DNA from: Utricularia gibba
Taxonomy: Eukaryota > Streptophyta > Magnoliopsida > Lamiales > Lentibulariaceae
DNA length: 64,000 nucleotides
Direction of reading: 5' to 3'
Assembly (NCBI GenBank): GCA_002189035.1
Contig: NEEC01000011.1
Location: 1,798,001 to 1,862,000, forward strand
Shown here: positions 44,886 through 58,560 of the stretch, piece by piece
Layout of the letters: the number at the start of each line of letters is the position of its first letter
Numbering within the stretch: position 1 is the first letter of the stretch
Translations under genes and position numbers: made by a program
The notes under the pieces: model-generated
What the model was told of the DNA's origin: nothing
The model's database searches: none
The model's input: the letters and a program-made list of their open reading frames with translations, nothing else

Positions 44886-46130
44886 GAAGCCGGAGAATGC
44901 AGTGAAAGAAAACCTTGTGGGGAGGAGAACTAGAAGTTTGGTGGGTTTGTGGAGATATAAAGGAGAGATAGATAGATCGTGAACTGATATGATTGGTTGG
45001 CCAAGTTTGAGTGGGAAGATGGGGACAAAAATCTGAGCTCTCAGAAGTAGTAGTAGCAATAGAAAAAAAAAGGCACCGAAACTAAGAAGAGCAAGTAGAA
45101 GAGCCTCTTCTTGAAAGTCTATCTCCAACCAACAATCTCTTTCTCAGTCCTCCTCCCTCCTTAAATACACACACAAACACCGATGTGCTTGTTGGTGCGT
45201 GCGTGCGTGCGCCCTTGTTTCCACCACAACCAAAACTGGATGATCAATACGGTGCTCTAAACTTGAAAAACGCGCGCAGGCGGTGCAAATGGAATCTGAA
45301 TCCCCAGTGGAGCATGTGAACGAAACTCTAAACTTGGTTACAATACAAATAACTCACAATTTTATCACTTCTGTCATTCAATGTTATAAAACAAACTGCT
45401 TTTCTTTTCACGTCCGATATGAGACAGCTTCAAGTTAGCGCTCTCAGTCTCTGAATTACGCACAATTATTGAATCCTGAGTTTTCAACTTGCCCACGATT
45501 TGGGTGCCCAAGAAGTTGGCTGCTATATGAACATCAGCCTGATCCTAGTGGAGCAACTTTAGAAATGTGAAGGTGGGCAGTGTCAATTCCATTTCCGAAC
45601 GACATTCCTCGTGTCTGCGAGCGTTTTGCCTCTGAAATGGCTGGTGCTGCACAGCACAGGGCCCTCCTCTCTTCCACCCCATTAATACGTGCGGGCGGGG
45701 GGCGGGCACTTGGTTCCACCGGGGAAGACGAAGGATCAAGCAGTGAAAATTAGGGAGAGAGCGGTGAGATGAATGCAGCGCAGTAAATTCCGACCAAGAT
45801 CCGGTGAATGGGTGCGGGGTTTTAATTGGTGTGGCTGATTATTACCAGCCACTCGGTCTTTCTTCCTGGTCGGGTCCTCCTCTCTGATAGCAACAACACG
45901 CCTATCCAAAGTGGGGCCCTCAACTCCAGCCAATTCATACTCACCATAAAACCCCATAACCAACACGCCAATAACAACGACAATGCTTCCTCTTTTTATT
46001 TACTTTTTCACTGGACACGTGGCGGTGAAAAAAAAAATAATAAAAAAAAACAAGACCAAATTCTAGGTTTCCCGGGCCACATGTACGGCGGTGTGTTGGA
46101 TTATCCTTCCAAAATAATATTTCATAATTC
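44886..46130. promoter_or_regulatory. 5' flank of the SUP-like gene
   Basis: The stretch up to about 45240 is presumably 5' UTR and promoter. It holds a (TGCG)n tract at 45195-45212 and a CACACA tract. A GC-richer patch at 45560-45740 has short open frames without recognisable protein. An ABRE-like ACACGTGGC occurs at 46015-46023. Confidence 0.35.
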
Positions 46131-48206
46131 ATTCTAATAACATAAAATTATATGAAGTACGAATTATTCTGTTTTATACAAATTCACATACTCAATACAG
46201 AGATTCGTAGATATACACATAGATTTAATTACACATATTCAATAATTTTTAAATAAAAATAAAAATATATTATTATTCAATAATCCCATTAAATTTTTCA
46301 ATTATAATTTCATTTTACCATTGACGATCGTCATCAAAATTATCATTTGTGATATGTATATTTTATTTATAAATTATTTTATCATTCATAATATCTATGA
46401 TTCAAATTATGAGATATTGATTATGGAAATAAAAATGTGTTAAAACATATTAAGTTATTGTTTAACAATCTTGAGATTAAGGTTATGTTATTCATTAATG
46501 TTGATTTCGATATTTACGATTTCAGAATTTTCTTTTAAATAGTCATATATATAATATTAAAATATTTATATATTGATTTATTACATTATGACTGATCATT
46601 ACTTTTAAGCCAAGTTAATTTTTTATTATATAATTTATTTTTTTAAAATAATATATTTTTTTAATAAATGATTTGAAATAAAAATATATCTAAGTTTCTT
46701 AAATCCCTATACTCGTATCCATATATTTCCGAATTCGTGAAGCCACAATTGTGCATCACAGATAGAATTTATATTTATTAATAGTAAAATTTCTTTTTTA
46801 AAAAAATAGTTCGTATTTAAAAATAATGATTATTAAATATGAATTATTTTTTAAAAAACTATATTTAAAAATAATTATCATTTTAAAAATATATATATAA
46901 AAAACTCAACTTCTATTTCATCAGAATCAATGTATAAAAAATAATTTTCAAAAAAGTAGAATCAAAGATACCTATATAAAAGTAATCATCTTTCCATAAC
47001 ATTTTACTGTAGTATGGATGAAAGAAATTAAAGATAAATCATTTTTTAAAAAATCATCCCACTTGTTTTTAATTACTCTTACGCACTCTGAGGGAATCTT
47101 TTTTCAAACAAATATTAAACAGAATTTTTAATGTGGAGTGTAAATGTTATTAATTGAACTCCAGATAACTTCTCAACGTTACAAATATTCTTTAGACTAC
47201 CTAAGCGAATGATTTAGATAGGCTATATAATTGCCCTGTTATGCACCCCACCTTTTTTTTAAATAAGTTATAGCTTTTATTAATATCAAAATAATAGTTT
47301 GAATTTAAAATTTTAATAGCCTTTTTTTTTAATTTTAAATACATTTGTGATGAAATTTCTCAGGATGATATGGAGAAGGTGAATGATGTGTTACAAGTTT
47401 TTTTTTTTTTTTTTTTTGTTACTGAAGAAGTTTGATATCTCAGATTGGCTTTGGAAACTCCAAAATGCATTTTTCAAGGTTCCCAAGACATAATTATCAC
47501 TAACAGAAACAGAGTTTTGGAGATGTGAAAATGAAACCAATTATCACCCCACCTCCAAAACACAACTTCACATTTGTAGACTGGGAGTTATTATTTCTGG
47601 ACCAACAATCCTATGAAACGAATGCACATGAGACTACTGACTACATCCCAGTCTCTGTGTGGAATGATTCTAATGGCAACTACCACTAAATAATGTAATC
47701 AAATCAAAGAATCAGGTAATACCAGAAGATGTAATTATTAGACACAAAATCAGGTAACAAACTCAAAATTATTTCTACACTAATCTTACCACAATCACAT
47801 GCATCATAAAACCGACATTATTGCAAGAAACTTCCCCAAGTCACTGGAAAATATCCATAACACAAAGAGGCTCTGAACTCAAACTTGTTTCATTTGCAGG
47901 GTCTCAATGTCGAATAACTAGAGAAAATATCAGCAAGAAACCCCTAAGCAAACATGCATTGCACAAAGAAGAGGAGGATGGGTCACGGAATGCTCCAAAG
48001 ACATTTGAAGTGAGAGTGGGAATCAACATCAACTAACAACTTATTTGTTTTTCTTTTTCCTTCCTGAAAAACTTACCTTAAAAGTAGGTACACCATGAAG
48101 AATGACAAGCCCACACGAAGCTGCGTCCAATGGCAACCGCACACTCGCTACTCTTGCTTCAGGACTGTTCTTCCACTAAAGGCACACGAATGTAATTTGC
48201 AATTTT
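46131..48206. other. AT-rich spacer and 3' flank of AP2M
   Basis: The part up to about 47380 is A+T-rich low-complexity sequence. A run of about 20 T's lies at 47398-47418. The segment from 47420 to 48206 has more balanced composition and presumably includes the AP2M 3' UTR. No gene is supported. Confidence 0.35.
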
Positions 48207-51200
48207 TCAGCACCTGATTTCATAGGAACCTGCTTTCGTGATGTAACGGACCCATTCAACAGTGTTGTAGCCACTCTTTTCCCAAACCTGAGGATGTTTT
48301 AACGATCTAAGAATTGTCTCAAATAGGAAGCCATTAAGGTCTCATCACCATACAAAGATTCATGAATACCTTGAGAAAACGAACACGAAGTCCAGAGGCA
48401 GTGAACATAGGGACCTATAGTGAAAAGGAGAACGCGAGCATGAACTAAAGTTGTGCACATGAAAAGATTCGAGGATGAAAGAGGGTTTTGTAAGTTATTG
48501 AACATGTGGTAATGAGCATACGGTTTCTTTAGTCAGAGGACGATAACGAATCAAAAGAAAGAATCCAACTATTCATTGTTACAGAAAGCTCATTTTCTCA
48601 CCCACCTGGAATTCCATCTGAATTGGAGGTCGCGTCCATGATTTCTTTTCGTTCATTGTAGATATTAGCTCTACTTCAGCACTCAGAGTTGGCTCGGTCT
48701 GCCCAGGAAATTTTCTTATCCTGCGAAATGAAGTACAAGATTAACTTAATAGACACATCATAAAAGAAATGTGATAGCAAGAGGGGTCGAGATTGAAAGC
48801 CATTTGCATCCATGTGAAATTAAATTATGATTCCCAAATGTATTGCTGAATTTTTATCTAGCAAGGCTTATATATGTTATCATATTCTGATATGCCATGC
48901 TAACATTAAAAATTACACAGCTGACTTGCCCGATAGTACACAGTTGAATTCAATTTTTTGGCACGACAGTCTTCCAAAAAAGTTCCCATGGTTATGAAAC
49001 AAAAGAGCCAGACAACATGCATAACATAAATGTAAATAGCTTACTTCCAAACCAAACAATCTATTGATGGATTATACTTTGCTCGGCCCGATGTCACCTG
49101 AAAACTTGTCTTTGCCGTTTGTTTTGGTACTGGGATCTTAACAACCACTCCGAGTGCAAACATTTTCGCACCAAAGACACTTTTTACCTGAAGTGAGATA
49201 GTTCTTTTATAGATGAGAATGCAGCAACAAATCAAGAAATAATCAAACACCAATAAAATCTCAACAACCTTAACATTTACTTCCATACGTGTTCGACCTA
49301 ATTCCTTGATAGTTGGCAAAACCCTAAATGGGAGATTTACACCCTCTGTTATACGATACCTGATACAATGGAAAAGTATATTTTTAGAGAATGCATATTC
49401 AGACAAATAAAATGCTAATGAAAGGAATCTGGCGGCTAAATAGAGATCATCTTACTTCATCAATTCAAACTCGCCATCAGGTGGAACAAAGCTAACGGTC
49501 TTCTCTGAATTGAATCTTGTAAGGTTTACACATTGATGAAAGGTTACATCATCAAGCTCTATTGTTTTCCCACTGCAAAACGACACATTATTACATCACC
49601 TAAAAAACATATCTTTACACAGAAATGGAAAAGAAAACAATAAATACTACACAAGAAAAAATAAAGAAGCACCTCTTTGCCGGCCGTGACTTAAGCTGTG
49701 ATTCTTTTTCAAGTCCAATTTTGTCATTTAAGCCCAACTTCAAATCAGGCATTCCAGACAAGAAGCATTTCATGAGGATCTTCCCGGTGACATCACATCG
49801 TAAAACAATACCTGTATGAATAAAAAAAATAGGCAGAAATGCAATATCAATAACTAATTCACTGCATTCCCCACTTTTTGGGATCACGGAAAGAGGTTCT
49901 AGATGAAGATTTTCAAAATTCAAAGAAATCAATCCTTACCTTTAGATGACATAAGGAGATTGACACTTTCCACAATATCAAGAAACACCTGTTGAGGAAT
50001 TCGAACCACATAAGGGTATAAACAACAGCAATATACAAAAAAAGGACGAGGGTTTCACACCTCATTCTTCTTATAAACCAGGCCTTCCCTTCGCCAGCCA
50101 ACCGCACCAGTCACTTGTAAAGTAGCATTAGGCACAGGTTTATCCACCGCCTTTGCAAATGAATGAGCATAAAGTCGAAGCAACGATAAGAACACAGAAA
50201 ATGATTCAACATCTACTTCATCCCATTAGAAGCAAATGGTTTCAAGAGTTAAAACCTATACAACTTTTATTGGAATAACAGACCTTGGACGAAAATGGAG
50301 AGCGGACACCTTCCTGAGTAATGTAAAGCTTCAAAATCTCAGGGGAAAGGTTTTGAGGGTAACCAAAATCCATGATTTCTGCAATTTTGTGGCCCAAAAA
50401 AAAAATTAGAATATGCACTCAACCATTCAATCAATCTAAAATGCACAAGTAATGGGCACATGAATGCAAGCCAATAAAGTTAAAAGGTGAACAATCCTCT
50501 TCCAAACTACCATCATGACCTAATGCCACGACAATTGCTATCCAAATAACAATTAACCCTCTTCTAAACAGTTATACTCCCAACCCCCTCCCTTCCTAAA
50601 TTAAAGAATGCATCAAAATACACAAGCTAAGCGAGGAACAGAGCTCCTCTGTAAGATTTCGCATCTCAGCATCCATCATATGCACCCCATGAATAACATA
50701 ATCTATTCATATTTACATAGATGGTTTGTGAAAGCTTTGAAAATTAGAAAATCAGTTTTCCAGATTCACTTGAAAAAAAAAAAGAGGAACAACATTGACA
50801 AGAAAATGAAACTGCTATGAATAAAATGGATGCAGCAGGTTAAATACCATCCAAGAGCTCGTATATCAAAACAAAATTATTGCGAATGGCATCTTCGTCA
50901 AAGGCCCCGCCAAAGTAAGACTTGAATAATGTGACTGCCTGCAAGTGAAGCAAGAGGCTGTGTGAAGCAAATAGCAAACTACAGAACACATTGATCCACA
51001 CAAAGCCATGTATCCTTCAAGAAAGGCTTAAATCACCTACTTACGGATACACCTATCACTTATGTATGCATAAACCAGTTCTTGAATGAAACTGCAGCTT
51101 CAATACGAGATTGAAATACCTCAACAACAAACTTGAATGCACAAGCGACATTCGCATTGCTGCTTACGACAATCACAATATATACGTTACTGATCCTCAT

Positions 51201-51766
51201 GTAGAAAAAGGAGCACCCTCCGATCTGCCGCACTGGACAAGTGCCAAGTTCCTTAGTTTGCATTATATGGACCCGAAAAGCATCCACCATGTTGCCTCTG
51301 AAATGCTATGCATCAATTAATCAATACGAAACAGTACAACCCCATACCATTAACATCAGAGGTTTTAAGCCACAAAAGCTCTTAAAGTAGGGCATAAAAG
51401 CTGCTGCTCCCATTCAAACGTATCCAAAACACTACCAAATGAAATTACATGAAAACCTTTCATGAAACGAATTTGATTCCCAATTGAATGATACCACTAA
51501 ATATCCTAACAAAGATACTATATTGACTGAATTCGGAGAGCAGAAACGAAAATGCTACAAGAAACACCCAGAAGTTGATTAGCTGTTGCACACAATTAAA
51601 ATTGCACACAAAATTACGGTTCACTCAGGATTCAAGACCCAGAAAGCAACAATAAGAAGATGCAACAAGCAGCAAACACAGACCCGACATCGTCGCGGTA
51701 GAGGCGATTAATCAGAACGTCTCCCCGGAGATTAAGGAAGTAAATCGCCGACGCGGCCACCGGCAT
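48207..51766 (-). CDS. AP2M: AP-2 clathrin adaptor complex medium (mu) subunit, 438 aa
   Basis: There are thirteen coding exons: 51766-51684, 51297-51120, 50938-50848, 50378-50284, 50150-50061, 49988-49940, 49811-49673, 49572-49456, 49359-49269, 49187-49045, 48720-48606, 48414-48370 and 48287-48207. They sum to 1317 nt, which gives the usual 438 residues for plant AP2M. The N-terminal longin domain begins [20 protein letters not shown]. The mu-homology domain follows ([60 protein letters not shown]) and the protein ends [22 protein letters not shown]. The subunit recognises YxxPhi sorting signals and cargo in clathrin-mediated endocytosis at the plasma membrane. Every splice junction keeps the family sequence, so this is the best-supported model in the window. 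Confidence 0.97.
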
Positions 51767-52018
51767 ATCTACGATCTCGAGAGCTCAGATCCAAAAACCG
51801 GAGATCTTAGCTTAATCGATCGATTACCAAAAAACTCAAACTCGTCTCAGTCGCGAGCGACACTGCGACGTTCGATCGAGAAAAAACGTTGCATTAAACA
51901 CGCTTTTCCTAGTACACATCTGATAAATGCAGATTTAATGAAATTTTTACATTTTTTTCCCTTCTATTTTTGGTGGAATTGATTTATCGAAATTTAATGA
52001 TGTTTTCCTGGTCTTCTA

Positions 52019-52215
52019 ATAGCATTTTTATTGATTTACGGAAATGATGATGTGGCTTTCGTTATTGAATTTTCATGAAAAAACTGAATTTCCTGAAAAT
52101 AATTTCTGCAGCATATAACCCAGAATAAAATTGGAATAAAATTGATTTCCGTTAAAATAAAAATGATTTTCCGAAAACCATATCAGTATTTCTGAAAATT
52201 ACTAAAGATGATTTT
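52019..52215. mobile_element. MITE related to the Harbinger element, upstream of AP2M
   Basis: The left part (AGCATTTTTATTGATTTACG, then GAAATGATGATGTGGCTTT) and the right part (CCGAAAACCATATCAGTATT, then CTAAAGATGATTTTA) are inverted relative to each other. Both align with the terminal 50 bp of the Harbinger element at 4312-6902 (CATCTTTATCAATTTCCGAA, ATGTTGATATGGTATTTCC when read inward). The copy is about 200 bp, has no coding capacity, and lies about 250 bp before the AP2M start codon. Exact ends and target duplication are blurred by divergence. Confidence 0.6.
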
Positions 52216-52662
52216 ATCAGGTTGGAATTTTTTTCTAAATTCATATTATATCAATAATATCATTGAAAAATATAATATAACAAAAATTCTAAACTCATGA
52301 TATTAATTCCGAAACCGAAACCGTACGAACACTCTATTCCCAAACCGAATCGAAACTGCAATTCGAAACCGATTACAAGTCTACTATTGTATCATCCTGC
52401 AACTAGCCATTCACAGCAGCAGTCTTGCTTAACAAACATTCAAACACATTCAAAAGTCATCTCTGGGACTGATAGCATGTAGTGTACAAGCAAATTTCTT
52501 TGGAAGCCTGGCAGCGGCTACATTCACATAAACAATGTAAAGAAGCAAGTGATCCTGGGAATCATTCAATTTCAACAGCAGTAGACAACCCCCCTATGGA
52601 TTTCATGTTCAAAACAGAGACAACCTCCATGTATCAGACAAGAATATCAATCCCATCCTCGC

Positions 52663-55179
52663 TTAGGCTTCCACAAATAGGAGTCGACGAGCGGGAGCAG
52701 GAGGAGCCAAACCTGGTATATCACGAATGTTTCTGTTGTGGGGGTTGACTATCTGTAAAAGCAATTGGATGGTCATGCCGGATACAAGGACAGGTGAAAG
52801 AACTTTGAAGGAAGCAGCAGGAAAGTGAAACAACACAATGATAATGCAATTATAAATGGTTGTTTACTCTTTGAAAGATTCAGGTATTTCTGTAAGACAA
52901 TAAGAAGGTTTCAATGAAAGCAAAAGTGTAGTTTGCCACGTAAACAGGAGTTAAACAAGGTATAAACATAACGAGTTTACACTTCTAAATATGAGCATCA
53001 CTCATGGTAACTTAGTGGTACTAGGTGAAGTACAATAAATTCTGAGTAAGCAATGATGGAGTTATCGCACATGTCCTGAGACTCTTTTTTGTTGGTAAAC
53101 CGCCATGGGTGGCGTTAAAGCAAAAGAAACCATGTAAAAGGAAACATACCTTAACAATGATGATAGCTATAACACCCATCACAATAAGAAAAAGAAGGCA
53201 CATGATACACCGATCAGTGGCAACCTGATAGCATAAAACTCATTGGCATGCATGAAAGACTAATTCAAAAAAGTGTCAAATTTGATTTTGTTATTGACCT
53301 GCCTACCGAGCTCTCTGACCAACTGTGAGGCCTTCTTGAGTGAAAAATGTATGGAGTCCAGTTCATTAACAATTCTGCTCATTTGTTCAGTCTGAAAGCA
53401 TGACATTATGGCAGAACTTGGTATCAGAACTGAGATACAAGTCGATTAAGGAAAACAGAAGCCGCGAGCATACACACCTGAGCCTTAAGAGCTGCAGCAG
53501 TCTCCGTTCCAACATCAACAGTCTCAAGAACAACCTACGAGAATTGAGCATTCAAGGATCACAACTCTTACTATCCATATCAGAGGACAGTGAGAGCTCA
53601 CATGAATTTATCAGTTTAATTACTTGCTCCAGTTCAATGAATAACAATTTTATTGGATATTATGCATTTACATGTTGTACGCTAGTGAATTCGAATGAAC
53701 AGAACCTTTTTTGCTCTGTTAATGGCCTGATCAGTCTCATCCATCATCTGGTTTCCTCGATCAACTAGTTGCTGATTTGTCATATCTGAAATATCACATT
53801 TTTCAGGCAAATACTAACCAATAAAACTATGCAAACCAATTACTCTTGCAAAGAGTGAATCTTCATTGAAAGTTTAGAATTTAGGCTTCAGTAATGTTTC
53901 AGATAGAGTTAGAGTGCAGGAGCTGTCTAGCAAATGGAAAAGAGAATCGGTTCTACTTGCATGGTTAGGTTTTTCTCATGGCATTGATCGTGAAGAGTTT
54001 TTTCAAATGACTGATCGCATGAAACATGACAGGCATCATCAACTGGTTTCTGCCAGGTGTTTAGGGATGAGGTTGTTCCATACTGGAGGTTTATGCAAAC
54101 AAAAACAAGTAGAATAAATATTTCCATAACAATTACCACCAGTTCTTAACTATCTCTCCCACTTTCTAAATCACTCCTTGTAAAAATTAAATCCATGAAA
54201 CGAATAATTGACATGTATTTCCTTGCAATCAAATGGATGGAATTTGCTTACTTGAAGACAGAAGCACGTTCTCTTCAGCAAATCCTTCACCTGGCCCCTC
54301 AAAGAGATCCACTCGCTTGTTTTCAAGATCATTTGTATACCTATGAATCGACAAAGGAGATAATGTCACAATGATCAAACCCCTGGCCCCAACAGGCCAA
54401 AGCATCTCCATGGCCCTGAGCCCAATGCTTCAATATGACCCATACAGCATTGCTCATAAGTTAAGCAAAGCTTGAAAAGCGTTTTATACTATCTCGAATT
54501 TGGCATTACCTTTTTTTGAGAGCTACATACGAATTCAACTCTTTAATCTGCATACAAAGACAACATATACGTAAAGAGGAAAGAGATCAGCCTTCATATA
54601 GACGGTTTCAAAAATAGTGCAAGCAACCATCGACTGCTTTTTTTCGTTCAGAATCCGGTTAGTCTCTGAGTCATTTTTGTACTCGTTTTCCTTCAACTCC
54701 CGGTCAAACTCTTTAATCAGCCTGGACCATGTAGGACGGAAGGTAAAAGAAAGAAAAAGAAAAACAGCTTGCAGCAAGAATATCGCAGCCAAAACAAAAT
54801 GCAGCTTCTGTACATGAATTCAACCAAGTACCTCTTACAGTCTCGCATCTTGTCCGTGAGCTCTTCCAGCTGCCGGCTCCGCCTACTGGAATCCTTAATC
54901 TTTTCCAACTTTTGGAACCCATTCCTTCATTACGCAATCAAGAAACCGATAAAAAAAGAAGCTCATAACTCCTAAACATCGTCATATTTCATTCCCTTCC
55001 AATTGTTTGTCACAGGCAAAATATCATTATCCACGTCAACACAATACACAACGCGTCAAACTCATTCACACATTTCAAAATGAAGCATCGCAAGCAGAAG
55101 GAAGGAAGATGACGCACCCAAGAGCTCGAAGAACATCCGAAATCTGGCCCTCAATCTCCTCGAGCTCCTCACTCACCAT
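52663..55179 (-). CDS. NPSN-type novel plant Qb-SNARE, about 256 aa
   Basis: The exons are 55179-55118, 54924-54832, 54721-54628, 54547-54510, 54340-54252, 53785-53706, 53534-53478, 53391-53299, 53224-53150 and 52752-52663. The product opens MVSEELEEIEGQISDVLRAL and continues GNGFQKLEKIKDSSRRSRQL. It has the VDLFEGPGEGFAEENVLLSS block, then a Qb-SNARE helix (about residues 130-195: MTNQQLVDRGNQMMDETDQA, ETVDVGTETAAALKAQTEQM), and a tail anchor (CIMCLLFLIVMGVIAIIIVK) followed by a short Pro/Arg tail. NPSN proteins act in membrane fusion at the cell plate and plasma membrane. NPSN11, 12 and 13 cannot be separated by eye. The ATG at 55179 is the first after an in-frame stop. The donor after 54628 (GTTGCT) is weak. 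Confidence 0.93.
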
Positions 55180-56248
55180 CTCTCCGGCCGTCAAAATCTC
55201 AACTCCACGTCAAGGAGAAAACTTTCTTCGACAAAGTCAAGGCCACGAGAAAAAAGAAGCGAACAAACAAATCTGCGGATGAATCCTCTAATCGAAGGAT
55301 CAACAACGTCGCAGACGAAGAAGGAACGCAAAATGGGTCAATTTCGGATGGATCTGGCAATTCCCTCCAGGGACACGAACAGATCACCAGACGCGGTCAT
55401 CTGGTGTGAGCTGGCACCCTCGCGGTATACGAATTACAAGCATTTCCGCCATTGTTAATCCTCGGCAATCCAGTAATTGCGCCGGCGCTCTGTAATGGCG
55501 CCATACATGATACATCTAAATTTTTTTCTTTTAAACATTCTAATTATTTATTAATAATTAAATATTATACATAAAACATTAATATTTTTTTATTTCACGC
55601 AAAACTCATCATAAATTTAAAATTTAAAATTGCATATGCTGTGATTCAATTTAAATATAAAACATATGATTTATCATATTAAAAGTTGGATAATAAATCT
55701 ATTACTTTATTACATAAATTTAAATAGATAAATACTACCAATTTTATACAAAGTATTTTTTCAAATACGGCAAGAGGGTCCTTAGTAATAATTCTAAAGT
55801 TAAACATGTTTGACTTGAAATAATATGATGATGAAGTGACCTTTTGATAAGGCAGGTCAAAAATTGAGAAAATGTTATATTATAAAAATTGAGTAAGTTG
55901 AATAAATAATATCATATAAAATAAATATATATTGTTACATATTTTTAAAATTATTGTGATTAAACAAATTTCAATTTTTTAATTAATTTTAAACATATTA
56001 TTAAATATATATTAATTATAATTTTATAATAACTATTTATTTAAATACAAACAATTGAAATATATTACTAATTGAATTATACAGCTACACTCAATAGTTG
56101 CAGGGCAAACCCTTGCATATGAACAACAGTAAATTTTGTTTCGAGAGACAGGGCATAGCTTCATGCTCCACAAACCACGGTGACTGTGAAGCTTCAGAGC
56201 AATGGCTAAAAAGAAAGCAGAAAAGAGACAATTCTGAACGGTAGGGAG
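55180..56248. other. 5' flank of NPSN gene and AT-rich spacer
   Basis: The segment 55180 to about 55500 is GC-richer and likely 5' UTR and promoter of the NPSN gene. From 55510 to 56100 the sequence is AT-rich with no gene signal. The last 150 bp are presumably the LIL3 3' UTR. Confidence 0.4.
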
Positions 56249-57661
56249 CTAATCGTTCTGTTTCTCAGCGACGGAGGACTGCGTCTCATCCTGCCAACTT
56301 GCTTGCCATTGCTTATCATAGAATGTGGTCTCCTCCACCAACTTCTTGATTGTTTCAATGTCTTGATTCTTTCTGATGAGGAGAACGCCGCCCACAGCAA
56401 CAAGCAGCAGCGTTTTGCAGAAGAAGTTCTCCATCTGATCAACGAGGCCGACGCCGGTGAGGCCGTCCACAATGTATGCCATGAAGAAACCGATCATCGC
56501 AGCTCGCCCTGCACAGCGCTTCAAGTATGAATCATGGGGTAACTTCGATTACATACTGAGGTTAGCAGAGCAAACCATTGAGCAGTTCTGCTTCAGGAAG
56601 ATGGAATCTTTTCATCCACGCCCACCAAGGAACTATGGAGGTGTCGAAGGTCACCGGATCTTCGTTGCTGGATGACTGAGGATTGTCTTCCATCCACTTC
56701 CTCCTCTTCACTTCTGTATGAGTCACGGAAGCATATCAGAAAACGCCCTTCACTCACTCTTGAACTCTGTGGCTATACTCCATTATCAATGTCAGAGATC
56801 AACAAGAGGGAATGTTTCAGTTATGGGCCTTGTTCTTTGATATTTGTTTCGAAACATTTTGCAACATACTGCAAAACAGCCCTCAGCTATCTTCCGAAAA
56901 CATCAAAGAAGAAGAAATTTTGGAATGTTTAGGAAAACTGACACTTTGAATCAAACAAAGGTAGCAGCTTTAATTAGAAGACTACAAGCAAAAGGAATTT
57001 ACTGAAACAGCTAGTTCAACAGCGACATTTATGGGTAAAGAGAAGCAAGAATTCAATAGGCATAATGGTATAGAACATGGCTTGCTGGACCATAAAGCTT
57101 CCCAAGTATTGCAAATCCCCATTATACCAACAAACAGTTACATAATCTCCAGCAAGATCAATCTCTGGTAGTTTCGACACTAACAGCACCTTAACATCAA
57201 GATTTCCTCGAAATGAGAGCACAGGGTAACTCAAAACACAAAATCAGATTAATACCATCTCCCATGCAATCCAAAAAACAAGAAAAATCAAGCAAAATGA
57301 AATGAAATTCATGGGTACCAGCATCAATTACAGCATCCCAGTTGGTTTGGCCGTCTTTGGTGAACTGAGTTAGGTCCCAAGTACCCCCTTTCCACCTCGC
57401 GTCATGAAATCCATTCTTACCCGCAGGCTCATCATCCGCTACCGCAGTCGCCACCGAACCGTTCGAGCTCACAGCAGCCTCGTCTGCCGCCGTAGCGGAT
57501 ACCCCAGATCCGGTGTCAGCAGCCACTAGTGAACAAAATTGCAAATTTCTTGAACCTCCGATTGAAATATACGGTCGGAGAGGCAATACAGTTTTGGTAT
57601 GGGAGTGTGTCGTGGGTGAAGCCAGAGCTCGGAAGCTGGGGGAGAAACCCGTCACTGCCAT
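56249..57661 (-). CDS. LIL3: LIL3, light-harvesting-like protein 3, 246 aa
   Basis: The exons are 57661-57319, 56713-56576 and 56508-56249, for 741 nt. A Ser/Thr-rich N-terminus ([20 protein letters not shown]) is a likely chloroplast transit peptide. It is followed by the conserved soluble block [20 protein letters not shown] and WDAVIDAE. The LHC-type motif [20 protein letters not shown] provides the Glu, Asn and Arg typical of chlorophyll-binding helices. A second membrane helix follows ([15 protein letters not shown]). LIL3 anchors geranylgeranyl reductase and other late enzymes of chlorophyll and tocopherol synthesis to the thylakoid membrane. The exon 2 junctions ([20 protein letters not shown], then [18 protein letters not shown]) are preserved. 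Confidence 0.93.
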
Positions 57662-58242
57662 AGTGTAGATAACGAGGAAGAGATGAAGCCTCAGGATGAT
57701 ACGGCTGTCCTATGTGGCTGCATTCAGCTTCAGGGGGATTTTATAATATCCTTTATTTTTTAAAAAAAGCTTAAACTAAATTCTTATTTTATAAAAAAAA
57801 TTAGAAACAAAATCAACCAAAAAATATTTAATTAAATAATTTAGCTTTAGATTTATTATTTAAACGTCGAGTGATAAGCACCGAAAGTGAAAAAATAATT
57901 TTTTTCTTTATGCATTAAAAATTACCACATTTGTGAGCTCGAAAATGCCACATCTTTATTTCATTCACAAAAATATTTCAGATAATATCATAATAAATAA
58001 TAATATATCATATATATTTATTGAATAATTTTATGTTATCTTATAGTAAGAAAACAATATTAATTAATATATCATATTAATATTCCATTTATTTAATTCA
58101 ATACTTGAATCTAACATATTAAGAAAAATATTCAATACAATTTACTCAAATGTAAATTCTTATTAAGATATCTCATTATTTTAGAATAAAAAGGATGAAA
58201 AACATTTCAGGCAAATTGAATTTCTTCTATATAACTATTTGA
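57662..58242. other. 5' flank of LIL3 and AT-rich spacer
   Basis: About 90 bp of GC-balanced sequence upstream of LIL3 is followed by A+T-rich DNA without open frames. Confidence 0.35.
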
Positions 58243-58432
58243 AAAAGTACGATTTATGAACTATCAATTGATACGAGTGCAAGAAATCAATATTTTCGGA
58301 AGACTAAAATAGTATTAATGAATAAATAATCCGTTGTAGACTATAAAATTGTATAAGCATAATTTTTTATTAAATTTTGTAATTATATTAAGATATATTT
58401 AATATTTTTTAAAAAATTAATCATAAAAAAAA
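58243..58432. repeat. Dispersed repeat A, copy 2
   Basis: This is the counterpart of 41129-41320 in the same orientation, starting AGTACGATTTATGAACTATC and running through AATGAATAAATAAT, AAAATTGTATAAGCATAATT and an AT-rich end. No coding content or clear inverted ends were found. Confidence 0.65.
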
Positions 58433-58560
58433 CATAAACCCACAGGTGTGGAGTGCTAGAAAGGCATGAAATTTTTTTATAATGTGAAATTCAGTATTAT
58501 TACTTTCTTTGAATTGGAAGAAAACATGAACATGTGAAATTGAGTGCACCATGTTACATG

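Noticed and set aside
11669-55179. Possible functional cluster of trafficking genes (SYP2, AP2M, NPSN)
   Set aside because: They are separated by many unrelated genes, act at different membranes and share no visible regulatory motif. Chance proximity is the simpler explanation.
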